Origin: Saccharomyces paradoxus
Lineage: Eukaryota; Ascomycota; Saccharomycetes; Saccharomycetales; Saccharomycetaceae
DNA length: 64,000 bases
Direction: 5' to 3'
Assembly: GCF_002079055.1 (NCBI RefSeq)
Contig: NC_047493.1
Coordinates: 310,001 to 374,000 of the forward strand
A model generated the notes under the pieces. That model was not told the DNA's origin. It ran no database searches and was given only the letters and a program-made list of their open reading frames with translations. The translations under genes were made by a program, and so were the position numbers. This document shows positions 48,149 through 59,864 of this stretch, one piece after another. Every line of letters starts with the position of its first letter. Positions within the stretch are counted from its first letter, which is position 1.

Positions 48149-49717
48149 CTAATCGAAAGTAATCTTTTTTGGCTTCTTAGTCAAATCGACATCCTTAAAG
48201 AATGAACCGTAAGCACTATGTTCCTTCTTCTTAGTGTGAGTACCGAACTTTATCAAATCCTCAGGAACAGGTTGATTGGCACCATTTAAAACGTTAACTA
48301 GCCCGCCAGCCAAATGCTTTTCTTGTTCAGTGAATAGAGTGTGGGCTGTGCCTGTTTGACCAGCTCTACCAGTTCTACCGATTCTATGGACATAGTCCTC
48401 CACAGTCAATGGAAAAGTTAAATTAATAACGGTCTTAACATTTGGTATATCCAAACCTCTTGCTGCAACGTCAGTGGCCAATAGCAAATTAGACTTACCG
48501 CTTTTGAACTCATTCAAAGCTTGCGTTCTTTGTTGTTGGGATAAATCACCATGAATAGCTGCAACATTGTATCCATTATACTTCAAATTTCTTTCAACAC
48601 GAGCAGCTTCCTTTTTATAAAGAGCAAAAATCAAGACCTTTTCATTCTTTTTTGGACCAGAGTGGTACTTTTTCAAAAGTTCCAATAACTTTCTTTCTTT
48701 TCCACGTGGGTCCACCACTTCAACAATTTGTGTGATTTTTTTGTTAGCAGTTAGTTGATCTGTATTACCAATAGACACCTTAGTTGGATTCTTCATGAAT
48801 GTAGAAGCTAATTCACGGACTTCTTTTGGCCAAGTAGCGGTAAACATTAGAGTTTGTCTTTTGGATGCATCAGTTTCTCTGATGATATTCTTGATGTCTT
48901 CTTCGAAACCTTTTTCCAACATTCTGTCCGCCTCATCTAGTACTAAGTAGTTTACTTGAGAAAGATCAACGGATCCTTCCTGTAGTAAGTCTAATAATCT
49001 ACCAGGCGTAGCAACCACCACTTGTGACTTTTTTAGTTGAATTCTTTGTTCATCTTTTGGAACACCACCGTAAACACAACAACATTGCATACCAACTTTG
49101 TCCGTTAATACAATCAAGTTATCGTAAATTTGGGAAGCCAGTTCTCTAGTTGGAGAAATGACTAAAACCTGTATACCTCTTTTCTTTTGATCATTCATTA
49201 AATGACTGATAGCTGGAACACCGAAAGCAAATGTCTTACCAGAACCAGTCTCAGCAACACCGACAACATCTTTACCAGACAACAAATATGGCCAAGCTAC
49301 AGCTTGAATGGGCGTTGGTTTTGGAAACTTAGAAATTTCTGCTTGAATAGAGGGGTCCAAGGAAAGATAATCAAATGATAATAGCGGACGTAGGGCTAGG
49401 TTTAGAGGATCCTCAACAGCGATTTCATTTTCCTTGAAATATTCGTCAATTTCAGATTGTGGAACAGTGGTTAATGCCTCGCTTTGAACATAAAACTCAC
49501 TAGCCACTGCAGAAGTAGTCTCTGGTTTCTTTTTCGATTCTTTCTTTGGTACTTCGTCTTCCTTGTCGCTCTTCTTCTCCTTTTTATGCTTTTTATGCTT
49601 CTTTTCCTTCTTTTCCTTCTTTTCCTTCTTATCCTTCTTGTGTTTCTTACTCTTCTTTTCAATTACCTCTTCGTCTACAACTTTTCTCTTCTTGTCTTCA
49701 ATTTCTTCCTTTGTCAT
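48149..49717 (-). CDS. DBP3: DEAD-box RNA helicase Dbp3
   Basis: Dbp3 is a nucleolar ATP-dependent RNA helicase for 27S pre-rRNA processing in 60S assembly. The 522-residue protein starts with a long Lys/Glu-rich tail ([17 protein letters not shown] pattern to about residue 65). Helicase motifs follow in order: motif I AETGSGKT, Ia PTRELASQ, Ib TPGRLLD, II DEAD, III as [16 protein letters not shown], and [10 protein letters not shown]. Length is within one residue of S. cerevisiae. A PAC box and an RRPE lie directly upstream, matching the ribosome-biogenesis regulon. Confidence 0.97.
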   Translation of the reverse strand: MTKEEIEDKKRKVVDEEVIEKKSKKHKKDKKEKKEKKEKKHKKHKKEKKSDKEDEVPKKESKKKPETTSAVASEFYVQSEALTTVPQSEIDEYFKENEIAVEDPLNLALRPLLSFDYLSLDPSIQAEISKFPKPTPIQAVAWPYLLSGKDVVGVAETGSGKTFAFGVPAISHLMNDQKKRGIQVLVISPTRELASQIYDNLIVLTDKVGMQCCCVYGGVPKDEQRIQLKKSQVVVATPGRLLDLLQEGSVDLSQVNYLVLDEADRMLEKGFEEDIKNIIRETDASKRQTLMFTATWPKEVRELASTFMKNPTKVSIGNTDQLTANKKITQIVEVVDPRGKERKLLELLKKYHSGPKKNEKVLIFALYKKEAARVERNLKYNGYNVAAIHGDLSQQQRTQALNEFKSGKSNLLLATDVAARGLDIPNVKTVINLTFPLTVEDYVHRIGRTGRAGQTGTAHTLFTEQEKHLAGGLVNVLNGANQPVPEDLIKFGTHTKKKEHSAYGSFFKDVDLTKKPKKITFD

Positions 49718-49849
49718 TTTATTCTTTATAGATTAAGCTCTTAGTACTTATGCTTTCGTCAAAAGGGTGTAAAAGGAAGTTAAGCTATATCTTTGATACT
49801 GTTATATTGTTGCCTATCTATTATTAACAGTTTTTTATCTGCTTCTTAT

Positions 49850-49872
49850 GCGATGAGGTGAAAAAATTTTCA
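49850..49872 (-). promoter_or_regulatory. PAC box next to RRPE upstream of DBP3
   Basis: An exact PAC core GCGATGAG lies at 49850-49857. One base further on, TGAAAAAATTTTCA at 49859-49872 is a palindromic RRPE-like element. Both lie about 135-155 bases upstream of the DBP3 start. This tight pair is the hallmark of ribosome-biogenesis genes (Dot6/Tod6 and Stb3). The rest of 49718-50097 holds the HNM1 3' end and nothing else I recognise. Confidence 0.8.
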
Positions 49873-50097
49873 TTTCTTTTTCCGCAAAAAATATTTCAAG
49901 AAATTTGAATTACAGTCACATTACTCTCAAGAGCGCAAAGTCTGAGGGATATTTATGTCAAAACATCAGTCGACACCTCATTGAACTGCTGATCCAAAAT
50001 GGCAGAATGAAAAACTTAAAAAAAAAATTTCACTTTTAATTCTTCTATGCAAATAATGTACTTAAATAAATAATGGTCTGGTAAGGATACTATAGAT

Positions 50098-51789
50098 TTA
50101 CTTCTTTCCCCACGGTACGTGTTCATTTTCTAGTTCAACATCAGATGCGGCAAGAGAAAATTCTCGACTATCCTCAATGCTATCAAAATTATTGGCATAT
50201 TCAGCTTGATCGTTCTCAGATTCTTCCAAAGCGTGGAATTCATTCTTACCCTTAAATTTCCAGTAAAGAATCGAATAAGCAGTATAACCAACAATAACCA
50301 CACAAACATAGTTCATGTTATCCTTTGTCACAGGTAAAACCGGTGGAAAAGAAAAAAACACCACAGAAAAGACGGTCCAACATAAAAGAACTATATTTGA
50401 AAAAAATCCAAATTTTCCAAGCCAGAAAGGTCCATGTGCTATGTTACGCTTCTTACCAAGTAAACATATAACCGGAATGATGTAAGATAACAATAAAAAT
50501 GCAATACAACCCGTAATTAAGGACTGGAAAGCTGTACTAGAAGCCAAATAAAGTAGACCAATGAGCGATATCCAAGCGCATGACATTAAATGTGCATTCA
50601 AAGGTACACCAGTGTAGGGGTTAACTTGCGACCATAAACGGGATAATGGTAGACCATCGTCCCTGGCAAACGACCAACATAACCTTGCTTGCCAAGTGTG
50701 ACAAGCAATGACACAACCGAAGGAAGTAAAAAGAATCAAGCAACCAAGGAAAATCGCGCCTGATTTATTACCCAATGCTTGGTTATAAATGTCCAAGATT
50801 GGGGCACCTGTCGTAGACGACACGACGGCGTCGAGATCTTTGATAGAGAAGAACATAGAGATAACATAACAAAAAGAAGTGACAAAACCGATGGCGACGG
50901 TTCCCATGATGGCAATGGGAATAACTCTTTCTGGTTTTTCGACCTCAAACGCCATATGAGTTGCACAGTCAAGACACGAAAAGGACCAAGCTGGGTTAAT
51001 CAAACCGACAATAAAGGCAATACCACCATTCTTCCAACCAGTTTCATTATAAAATGTTGCAAAAACAAACTTTGCATCATTAAACTTGCCGTGGGAACAT
51101 GCCAATACGGTTATTGTGATTGTGAAAAAGGACAAAAGGGATATGTATAGAGAGGAGGAAGAAATGATGGGTAAGGATTTACCATAGCAGTTAAAAAACA
51201 TTAAGAACAAATGCAACAATTCAAAGCAAACGAATATGTGCCATCTCTTTGGGATGAATTCAGGGTGTGCCAAAGCATACATACCAACGACTTCAGTCGC
51301 AACAGACAAAGTGGTTGAAGCACTTGTGAAAACGGACCCTGCATAGGCAAAAGAACCGCACATGTAGGCCGCAAATCTTTTGTACTTAGGAGGGGCAAGC
51401 TTTAAAGACCACCAAAACTGACCACCGGCGTGTGGATATGCGGACGATAGCTCACCTAACGAAGTACCAATGCAAATAGATATCAGTGCAACAATAATTA
51501 TACCGTAAACAATCATCATAGGCCCACCGGAAGATATACCCGCAACCATCGATGTAGAAATACCGAACCAGGAATTAGTCAAACCAAACCCAACACCAAG
51601 GATTGACCACAACGAGAATGACTTCCTTAAATGTACTTCACCATCTGCTGCCACAGCTGCCTTCCCATCCATATCATCCAATGGCTTTATTTCCTCCTCA
51701 ACCCTCAAATCTCTTTTGTGCATAGAAGTGTTTGAAGACTGATCCGGCTGCATATAGCCACCGGAAGCATTATCATTTCTTATACTCAT
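50098..51789 (-). CDS. HNM1: Choline/ethanolamine permease Hnm1
   Basis: Hnm1 is the plasma-membrane importer of choline, ethanolamine and related amines and belongs to the APC amino-acid/choline permease family. The 563-residue protein has a cytosolic amino terminus of about 65 residues, then about twelve membrane segments beginning with FSLWSILGVGFGLTNSWFGI, and a Glu/Ser-rich cytosolic tail (about 515-563). Family hallmarks include GEL-SSAYPHAGGQFWW and ACHTWQARLCWSFARDDGLP. Length equals S. cerevisiae. An inositol-choline response element lies upstream. Confidence 0.97.
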   Translation of the reverse strand: MSIRNDNASGGYMQPDQSSNTSMHKRDLRVEEEIKPLDDMDGKAAVAADGEVHLRKSFSLWSILGVGFGLTNSWFGISTSMVAGISSGGPMMIVYGIIIVALISICIGTSLGELSSAYPHAGGQFWWSLKLAPPKYKRFAAYMCGSFAYAGSVFTSASTTLSVATEVVGMYALAHPEFIPKRWHIFVCFELLHLFLMFFNCYGKSLPIISSSSLYISLLSFFTITITVLACSHGKFNDAKFVFATFYNETGWKNGGIAFIVGLINPAWSFSCLDCATHMAFEVEKPERVIPIAIMGTVAIGFVTSFCYVISMFFSIKDLDAVVSSTTGAPILDIYNQALGNKSGAIFLGCLILFTSFGCVIACHTWQARLCWSFARDDGLPLSRLWSQVNPYTGVPLNAHLMSCAWISLIGLLYLASSTAFQSLITGCIAFLLLSYIIPVICLLGKKRNIAHGPFWLGKFGFFSNIVLLCWTVFSVVFFSFPPVLPVTKDNMNYVCVVIVGYTAYSILYWKFKGKNEFHALEESENDQAEYANNFDSIEDSREFSLAASDVELENEHVPWGKK

Positions 51790-52038
51790 CGTTCTTCAAA
51801 ATATCAGTTTCTGAGTAAGTGAGCCAGTTAGTACTGAATAGATATTCCTCTTTGAAAGTTGGAAGATAATATAATTTTTCCTTTATGCAAGTTATATATG
51901 ACAAGCAGATACCTTCTTTCTAATTGTTGGCATACAAGGCTGTTATAAATCATTTGGTTAACGTCCGTTGAAATATCGGCAGACCAAAGAAGTCACGACT
52001 GCTTATCTTCAGGTTTTTTTTCGTTATACAGGTTATGC

Positions 52039-52049
52039 GCATGTGAAAA
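52039..52049 (-). promoter_or_regulatory. UAS-INO (ICRE) of HNM1
   Basis: GCATGTGAAAA at 52039-52049 is the exact reverse complement of the ICRE consensus TYTTCACATGY, the Ino2-Ino4 binding site of phospholipid genes. It lies about 250 bases upstream of the HNM1 start. HNM1 in S. cerevisiae is repressed by inositol and choline through such a site. The rest of the gap 51790-52206 holds the RPL7A 3' end and shows nothing else. Confidence 0.8.
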
Positions 52050-52206
52050 AAAAAAGGAAGAAAACGAAGCCAATTATAAGTCATTATTGACGAAAATCCT
52101 AGATTAATTTAGAGGTACAATATACAAAACTAGTGAATAACGGAGCTATATAAAACTATAGATAAAATAGGTATAGTTATATGATGAAATACGTCTTTCA
52201 ACCAGT

Positions 52207-53877
<1,671 letters not shown>

Positions 53878-54100
53878 TGTGATCTTAATTGCTTGGTTGT
53901 TTATCTGAGTATCATATGAATCGTAAATTAAACCAAATAAGTTTAATATCTCGATAATTTCAATATTTCAAAAGGATGAAGTTGCAAAAGTGATGCAGAT
54001 GGCAATAATTCTTGGAAGCCGCGTCCGGTACCGACAAATTTTCAGGAAGAGTTTCTGAAAATTTTGATAAATAGTTCTAAAAAAGGTACGGATTTATTAA

Positions 54101-54113
54101 TATGTGTGGGTGT
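54101..54113 (-). promoter_or_regulatory. Rap1 site upstream of RPL7A
   Basis: TATGTGTGGGTGT at 54101-54113 is the exact reverse of the Rap1 consensus ACACCCRYACAYM. It lies about 230 bases upstream of the RPL7A start, the usual position in ribosomal-protein promoters that recruit Fhl1-Ifh1. It also lies between RPL7A and the snR39B gene on the same strand. Confidence 0.75.
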
Positions 54114-54238
54114 TAACATCTGACTTTTACTAGCGTAATTAGATTCAACTCAGGCTCACGTCACTAAGACCTGAACTGTAATGCAAATTATACAAGATAT
54201 TGTTTTAGCCAAGTTACACACGCAGTAAGTAAAAGAAC

Positions 54239-54373
54239 GGATAAGTAGATGTATTCAATAATCAGCCCCGAAAGATGGTGTAATTTAAGTTGACAACATC
54301 GCAATTTTGCTAGTCACTTTTTGGAATGCCAGAATCGGCAGTATCATCACTAAATAAATACATCTGCTTATCC
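54239..54373. repeat. 17-bp inverted repeat flanking snR39B
   Basis: GGATAAGTAGATGTATT at 54239-54255 and AATACATCTGCTTATCC at 54357-54373 are reverse complements with a single G-U-type mismatch. They flank the snoRNA exactly, so the primary transcript would form a long stem just outside the mature C/D ends. This looks like a processing stem. Confidence 0.9.
54257..54355 (-). ncRNA. SNR39B: C/D snoRNA snR39B
   Basis: On the minus strand a C box GTGATGA (54344-54350) and D box CTGA (54262-54265) enclose about 98 nt. The antisense element just before the D box matches 14 nt of 25S rRNA, CCCGAAAGATGGTG. Counting five bases from the D box places the methyl group on the G two bases before A807, which is G805, the known target of snR39B. 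Its 3' half closely resembles snR39 (shared CGATG-TGTC, AACTTA and CACCATCTTTCG blocks). It is an independent gene, not intronic. A TATAAAA on the minus strand at 54603-54609 may be part of its promoter. Confidence 0.92.
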
Positions 54374-54789
54374 ACTTCCTCATCTTAAAGGAAAGTTTAC
54401 ATATCTGAGCTGTAACTTGTAATATCACATGAACTCATATGAGGTATAAAACATTAGCTCGCTGTAATAATGCTACTACGGTACGTTGTCTGTAGCATGC
54501 ATATCTAGATAGTATAAACCTGCGATACTGTAAATGATTTTTCATAAGAACGAGGAAAGAATAAAGTAAAGTAAGGTGTTGCAGAAGTATTGAGTTCATC
54601 CTTTTTATACTTCGAAAGGCGCGTTTTTTTCTCGCTGATTGGGAGGGTGGCGGCAGACGAAAAAAATAAAGTTAGGACTAGCGATCGTCGAGGACGCATA
54701 TCAACGGTGAACCATATTTTATGTTGAAAGATATCGAAAAAAGGTTTACGTGACTACATCCACTGTGTATTAGGTGGCAAGCGAAGGGT

Positions 54790-55953
54790 CTATATGCCGA
54801 ATACCTTGCTATATGCGTCATCCATGTTGGCATTTGAGCGGTACTCAGTTTCTAAATCTGCCTGATCTTCAAAGAACCACACAATTTTGCTTAATATGCC
54901 GCTATTCTCCCACCATGATAATTGTAACCTTGAGTTTTGGGATGGCGTATCACGAATATATAAGTATTTTCTAATGTATGGTAGGACACCAGCTAGCAGA
55001 GCGAAACAGACTATGATTCTTATTGATGCTCTTACCCATAAATGAGAGGGAAACCTGTCAATAAGATTCTTGGAAGTAGAATCACTGTCAGAAGTTGAAG
55101 ATTTTCGCTTTGAAAGTGATGCCTTATCGTTACTGTAATTAAGCCCTCTTTCTCGCCGTATTTGATCCTTCAATGAAGATATAGTGTCCGTTTGTCTCTG
55201 TAATCTTCTTTTGAATTCTTCTAGAATGACTTTTTGATCGATTCCTGTTATCAGAGGTGATGCAGGGTCAGAGGTCCTGGATATATGTTGATTATCTTCT
55301 ACATGCCTTGTTTTCTGTAAATCGTTGAACTGCTGTTGTATGGAAGCATACTTTTGTTGATAAGTTTCGAGCCTCCTTTTCAACTCGCTTACCTGTCGTT
55401 CATTTTCCTGGAGCAAGCTTTGCTTCGTATTCAGTTCCCTTTTTAAATCCTCCACTTGTACCCTCAAAGCCTTTCCTACATTATTTTGGCTGAGCAACTT
55501 GATAGGCGATTCAGTAAGCTTCTCCCTGGGTGTTGAAATCCCAGGCCCCTCTGTATTTTTATCCTTGTTCTCAAGTAGAAATTTAGAAGGTGATTTCAAA
55601 TCCAAACTTACGATAAAATCACTTGGAATGGAATCTGAACCAATGAATGCGTTTTCCAAGACTTCCTTGAGGGAGTGATTAACCAAATTGAAGAAGATAT
55701 CGTCAAATTCTTCTTTGTGTATCTTAAAGAAGGTCTTCGTATTAGAAAATGTGCGAAACAAATCTTTATTGATTTCAGAAAATAATGGTAATCGAAGATC
55801 ATAAGAACCATTCTTTTGTGCCTTTTGAAAGATATTCTCAATGATTTCCATTAACTTTGGCAAGTCTTTACCATATATGAAGTCTCCACTAATTGGCTTG
55901 TCAATTTGCCCCCATGCATATTCAAAAATAGCATCAAACGCACCTTCACTCAT
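54790..55953 (-). CDS. MPS2: Spindle pole body membrane protein Mps2
   Basis: Mps2 is needed to insert the new spindle pole body into the nuclear envelope and joins with Bbp1 and the SUN protein Mps3. The 387-residue protein has a globular acidic amino half, a coiled coil (about residues 160-260, [20 protein letters not shown] and following heptads), a Ser/Lys-rich linker and one membrane segment near the C-terminus (about 310-328, [17 protein letters not shown]), leaving about 60 residues beyond it in the envelope lumen. Length equals S. cerevisiae. It is divergent from HSF1. Confidence 0.95.
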   Translation of the reverse strand: MSEGAFDAIFEYAWGQIDKPISGDFIYGKDLPKLMEIIENIFQKAQKNGSYDLRLPLFSEINKDLFRTFSNTKTFFKIHKEEFDDIFFNLVNHSLKEVLENAFIGSDSIPSDFIVSLDLKSPSKFLLENKDKNTEGPGISTPREKLTESPIKLLSQNNVGKALRVQVEDLKRELNTKQSLLQENERQVSELKRRLETYQQKYASIQQQFNDLQKTRHVEDNQHISRTSDPASPLITGIDQKVILEEFKRRLQRQTDTISSLKDQIRRERGLNYSNDKASLSKRKSSTSDSDSTSKNLIDRFPSHLWVRASIRIIVCFALLAGVLPYIRKYLYIRDTPSQNSRLQLSWWENSGILSKIVWFFEDQADLETEYRSNANMDDAYSKVFGI

Positions 55954-56598
55954 ATTTATGTTCTCAGAGCCACAAATGTTTTATAGACCTTTCTTTATTA
56001 ACCTTAGAGCCGCCAAAAAGAATATTCGATGGAGGTAAACCAGTCGTATAACGCGTTCTCTTTAACCACCAGTATCAACTAGAACTGTTTCAATGAAATT
56101 GTCCACTATCGGGTAGTGTACTTTTCTTGTGATGCCTTTGTGGAGGACGTTGAGATGATATTAAGTCGTATACCATGTTATTCTAGTTTAAAATTGATTG
56201 CGCGTCGCGCTTTCTCTGGCAAATATCGTGGTTCGCAGTAAAAGAGGCCCTTCATGCAATGGCAATCTGCATCAAGAGGTTGAGCATATGATCAATGTAG
56301 GCAATACTGAGAAGTAATGCTAGTCATATGCAATTCGTGCGTTTTGGGTAGGTGCTACAATGCAAGAATTACATCGCAAATAGAGTTGTTGAAGAACGTT
56401 GAAACCCATTCACCACATTATCTTTGCTACTGTAAAAACTAGATAACTTTAATTTTTAGGAGAGATTTTGCCACTTGGCAGCAAGTACTAACACTACTCG
56501 GGTAGAGAAAGGTAAGAGATACAGGTGTGCATTACAAACAGTGCTGGAAGGGAAAGGAAGCAAAAAGAAGAGAAAAAAACAGCTGTATTATTGGCGCC
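55954..56598. promoter_or_regulatory. Divergent MPS2/HSF1 promoter
   Basis: About 0.65 kb lies between the two starts. The HSF1 frame is open for 24 codons upstream of its ATG but contains no earlier in-frame ATG. A GC-rich palindromic patch GCGCGTCGCGC lies near 56201. I looked for heat-shock elements and found no convincing array of three alternating nGAAn units. Confidence 0.45.
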
Positions 56599-59103
56599 AT
56601 GAATAATGTTGCAAATACCGGGACGACCAATGAGTCGAACATGAGCGATGCTCCCCGTATAGAACCTTTACCAAGCTTGAATGATGATGACATTGAAAAG
56701 ATCTTACAACCGAACGATATTTTCACCAACGACCGTACTGACGCAAGTACTACGTCTTCCGCAGCCATTGAAGATATTATTAACCCCTCATTGGACCCGC
56801 AGTCAGTAGCATCACCGGTTCCTTCTTCCTCTTTTTTTAATGACTCAAGGAAGCCATCCACCAGTACACATTTAGTGAGGAGAGGTACACCGTTGGGGAT
56901 TTACCAAAACAATCTATACAGTCACAATAACAGAGAAAATGCCAATTCTAGTAACGCTTTGTTATCTTCTAAGCTTCTCGCGCATCCACCAGTTCCTTAC
57001 GGGCAAAGTCCTAATTTACTACAACAACATGCCGTATACAGGACACAACCTTCCAGTGGAGCCACTAACACACAACCACGCCAAACCACAAGAAGGTATC
57101 AGTCCCACAAATCACGGCCCGCATTCGTTAATAAGTTATGGAGTATGCTGAACGATGATTCCAATACCAAACTTATACAGTGGGCGGAGGATGGAAAATC
57201 CTTCATTGTCACGAACAGGGAAGAATTTGTGCACCAGATTTTACCGAAATATTTTAAGCACTCCAATTTTGCCTCCTTTGTAAGACAATTAAACATGTAT
57301 GGATGGCATAAAGTTCAAGATGTTAAATCAGGGTCAATTCAAAGTAGTTCAGATGACAAGTGGCAGTTTGAAAATGAAAACTTTATTAGAGGTAGAGAAG
57401 ATTTGCTGGAGAAAATTATCAGACAGAAAGGTTCTTCCAACAACCACAGTAGTCCCAGTGGAAACGGTAATTCAATGAATGGGAACAACATCTCACTGGA
57501 TAATGCTGCAGGAATTAATAATAGCAATAATAACATCAGTAGCAGTAACTCATTTTTCACCAATAGTCATTTACTGCAGGGTAAAACACTAAGATTAATG
57601 AACGAGGCAAATCTTGGAGACAAGAACGACGTAACTGCAATTTTGGGGGAACTAGAACAAATAAAATACAACCAGATTGCGATTTCCAAAGACCTACTAA
57701 GAATAAACAAAGATAATGAATTGTTATGGAAGGAGAACATGATGGCAAGGGAAAGGCATAGAACACAACAGCAAGCCTTGGAAAAAATGTTTAGATTTTT
57801 GACATCAATAGTCCCACATTTGGATCCAAAAATGATTATGGATGGGCTGGGCGATCCGAAAGCCAATAATGAAAAACTGAGCAGCACGAATAATATTGGG
57901 TTAAATCGCGACAACACAGGCACCATAGATGAACTAAAATCCAACGACTCCTTCACAAACGATGATCGCAATTCCTTCATCAATGATACGGCTAACACTC
58001 GTAGTAATGTGAGCCCCAGTAATGATGGCAACAATATTGATACCCCTAGCACGAATACTACTAACAGAAAGAAAAATATAGATGAAAGCATCAAAAACAA
58101 CAACGACATAATTAATGACATTATATTTAATACCAACCTTGCCAACAACCTCAACAATTATAATTCCAGCAACAATGCTGGCTCACCAATAAGACCGTAT
58201 AAACAAAGATACCTTTTGAAAAATAGAGCGAATTCCTCAACGTCGAGTGAAAATCCAGGACTAACGCCCTTTAATGTCGAATCTAATAATGACGGCAAAA
58301 TCTCGGAAATTCCTTTCGATGACGACGAAGAAGAAGACGCAGATTTTAGACATTTTACTTCGCGAGATCCCAATAACCAAACTAGCGAAAATTCTTTTGA
58401 TCCAAGCAGGTTTACGATGCTTTCCGATGATGATTTGAAAAAAGATTCCCACACAAATGACAATAAGCACAACGAAAGTGATCTTTTTTTGGACAACGTA
58501 CATCGAAATATAGACGAACAAGATGCAAGACTCCAGAACTTGGAAAACATGGTTCACATACTTTCTCCTGGATATCCCAATAAGTCGTTCAACAACAAAG
58601 CCTCCTCAACAAACACTAATTCCAACATGGCAAGTGCTGCCAATGTTAATAGCCCCGGTTTCAATCTACAAGACTATTTAACTGGAGAGTCCAATTCCCC
58701 CAATTCCGTTCATTCTATTCCCTCCAATGGCAGCGGTTCCACGCCGCTGCCCATGCCAAATGATAATGACATCGACCACGCAAGTACCGGTGTCAATCAA
58801 GGCGAAAATGGAAGCGGACTAACGCCCTTCCTCACAGTAGATGCCCACACACTAAACGACAATAACAATATTGAAGGCAGCACAAAGGTGCCCCCCGATA
58901 CAAAGATCATTGCTTCCGAAAACGCCAAAGTAAGTGGTAACCTGCCAAGCTTTAATAACCACAGCTATTCCACCCAGGCCGACACGACGCCCGAGAACGC
59001 TAAGAAAAGATATGTAGAGGAAACACCGGAACCGGCTATAGTCGAAATCCAGGACCCGACAGAGTACAACGATCACCGCCTGCCCAAACGGACTAAGAAG
59101 TAG
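56599..59103 (+). CDS. HSF1: Heat shock transcription factor Hsf1
   Basis: Hsf1 is the essential trimeric activator of chaperone genes. From the ATG at 56599 the protein is 834 residues (833 in S. cerevisiae). The winged-helix DNA-binding domain spans about residues 170-260: RPAFVNKLWSMLNDDSNTKL onward with the recognition helix SNFASFVRQLNMYGWHK. A linker rich in Asn and Ser precedes the trimerisation coiled coil (about 345-405, TAILGELEQIKYNQIAISKD onward). Both activation regions are disordered and Asn/Ser/Asp-rich, and the C-terminus ends in a basic KRTKK. Low-complexity regions carry most of the differences from S. cerevisiae. Confidence 0.98.
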   Translation: MNNVANTGTTNESNMSDAPRIEPLPSLNDDDIEKILQPNDIFTNDRTDASTTSSAAIEDIINPSLDPQSVASPVPSSSFFNDSRKPSTSTHLVRRGTPLGIYQNNLYSHNNRENANSSNALLSSKLLAHPPVPYGQSPNLLQQHAVYRTQPSSGATNTQPRQTTRRYQSHKSRPAFVNKLWSMLNDDSNTKLIQWAEDGKSFIVTNREEFVHQILPKYFKHSNFASFVRQLNMYGWHKVQDVKSGSIQSSSDDKWQFENENFIRGREDLLEKIIRQKGSSNNHSSPSGNGNSMNGNNISLDNAAGINNSNNNISSSNSFFTNSHLLQGKTLRLMNEANLGDKNDVTAILGELEQIKYNQIAISKDLLRINKDNELLWKENMMARERHRTQQQALEKMFRFLTSIVPHLDPKMIMDGLGDPKANNEKLSSTNNIGLNRDNTGTIDELKSNDSFTNDDRNSFINDTANTRSNVSPSNDGNNIDTPSTNTTNRKKNIDESIKNNNDIINDIIFNTNLANNLNNYNSSNNAGSPIRPYKQRYLLKNRANSSTSSENPGLTPFNVESNNDGKISEIPFDDDEEEDADFRHFTSRDPNNQTSENSFDPSRFTMLSDDDLKKDSHTNDNKHNESDLFLDNVHRNIDEQDARLQNLENMVHILSPGYPNKSFNNKASSTNTNSNMASAANVNSPGFNLQDYLTGESNSPNSVHSIPSNGSGSTPLPMPNDNDIDHASTGVNQGENGSGLTPFLTVDAHTLNDNNNIEGSTKVPPDTKIIASENAKVSGNLPSFNNHSYSTQADTTPENAKKRYVEETPEPAIVEIQDPTEYNDHRLPKRTKK

Positions 59104-59864
59104 TATACAGAACAGCGCCATTAGGTAGCGTATATAATCATTTAATATAGTATGTCCTCGAAAGCGATCACGTAAGGCGCAGAAAGAAGTGAAAAGAACA
59201 CCGGCACCCATGCACCTCACACCGCCGCACGCGAGTGCGGTTGAACTGCACCCGGAAAATGCCAAGTAGATGAGTCGTGAAGAGTTCTCGTTATTCGAGC
59301 TAGTGAAAGCCTGAGAAGGGCTTGCCGAGTGAACTGGGGTCGCATTGGGCGTTTTAACGCAAGTTGGCGTACTTATATTGACTGCTGGATGAAAGGGTAA
59401 TCAATACAAAACGGAAACGGCCTCCTCATCGTTAAGCTCATCAGTATTCATTTCTCCCCTTTCTGCTTCATCGCGTGCTCGAGACCATATCCTTCAGATT
59501 ATCAAGCAGAAACAGAATTAAAATAATACGAAACTTTCACAGGTTGAAGTATAAACCATCACAATACAAAACTTCAGATAGAACATAGGGAAGAGGCCAA
59601 TTTCCGTGAAAACGATTTAATATTCTTTACAAGTTCAAAAAGTAACACCTGTTATCCTCTTCGTTGTCATTGACATAACCTTTTAGCGACAGAAACTCCC
59701 TAGCAAAAGAGTAAATCCATAGGAACAAAAAAAAAAAAGAAGGCAATCATCGCAACATTATTGGAGTGATAAACAGCAATTCATGCTCTACCGTGGGGTT
59801 TTGATACAAGTCTAAGAATTAGAATATTTTATAAAATCAAAAATAATTGAAAAAATCTACGACA
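59104..59864. other. Intergenic region HSF1-AFT1
   Basis: This 0.76 kb holds the HSF1 3' end and AFT1 promoter. There is a 12-base A-tract near 59729. A minus-strand frame (58852-59265) overlaps the HSF1 end in the place of the dubious YGL072C; I do not accept it. No RNA gene is seen. Confidence 0.5.

Noticed and set aside
49484-49744. Hydrophobic plus-strand frames opposite the DBP3 start that look like membrane proteins
   Set aside because: They are the complement of the Lys/Glu-rich DBP3 tail, where AAG/GAA read backwards gives Leu/Phe/Ser.
56532-56861. Minus-strand frame over the HSF1 start (place of YGL074C), and another at 58852-59265 (YGL072C)
   Set aside because: Both overlap HSF1 antisense, show no domain and are dubious in S. 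cerevisiae.
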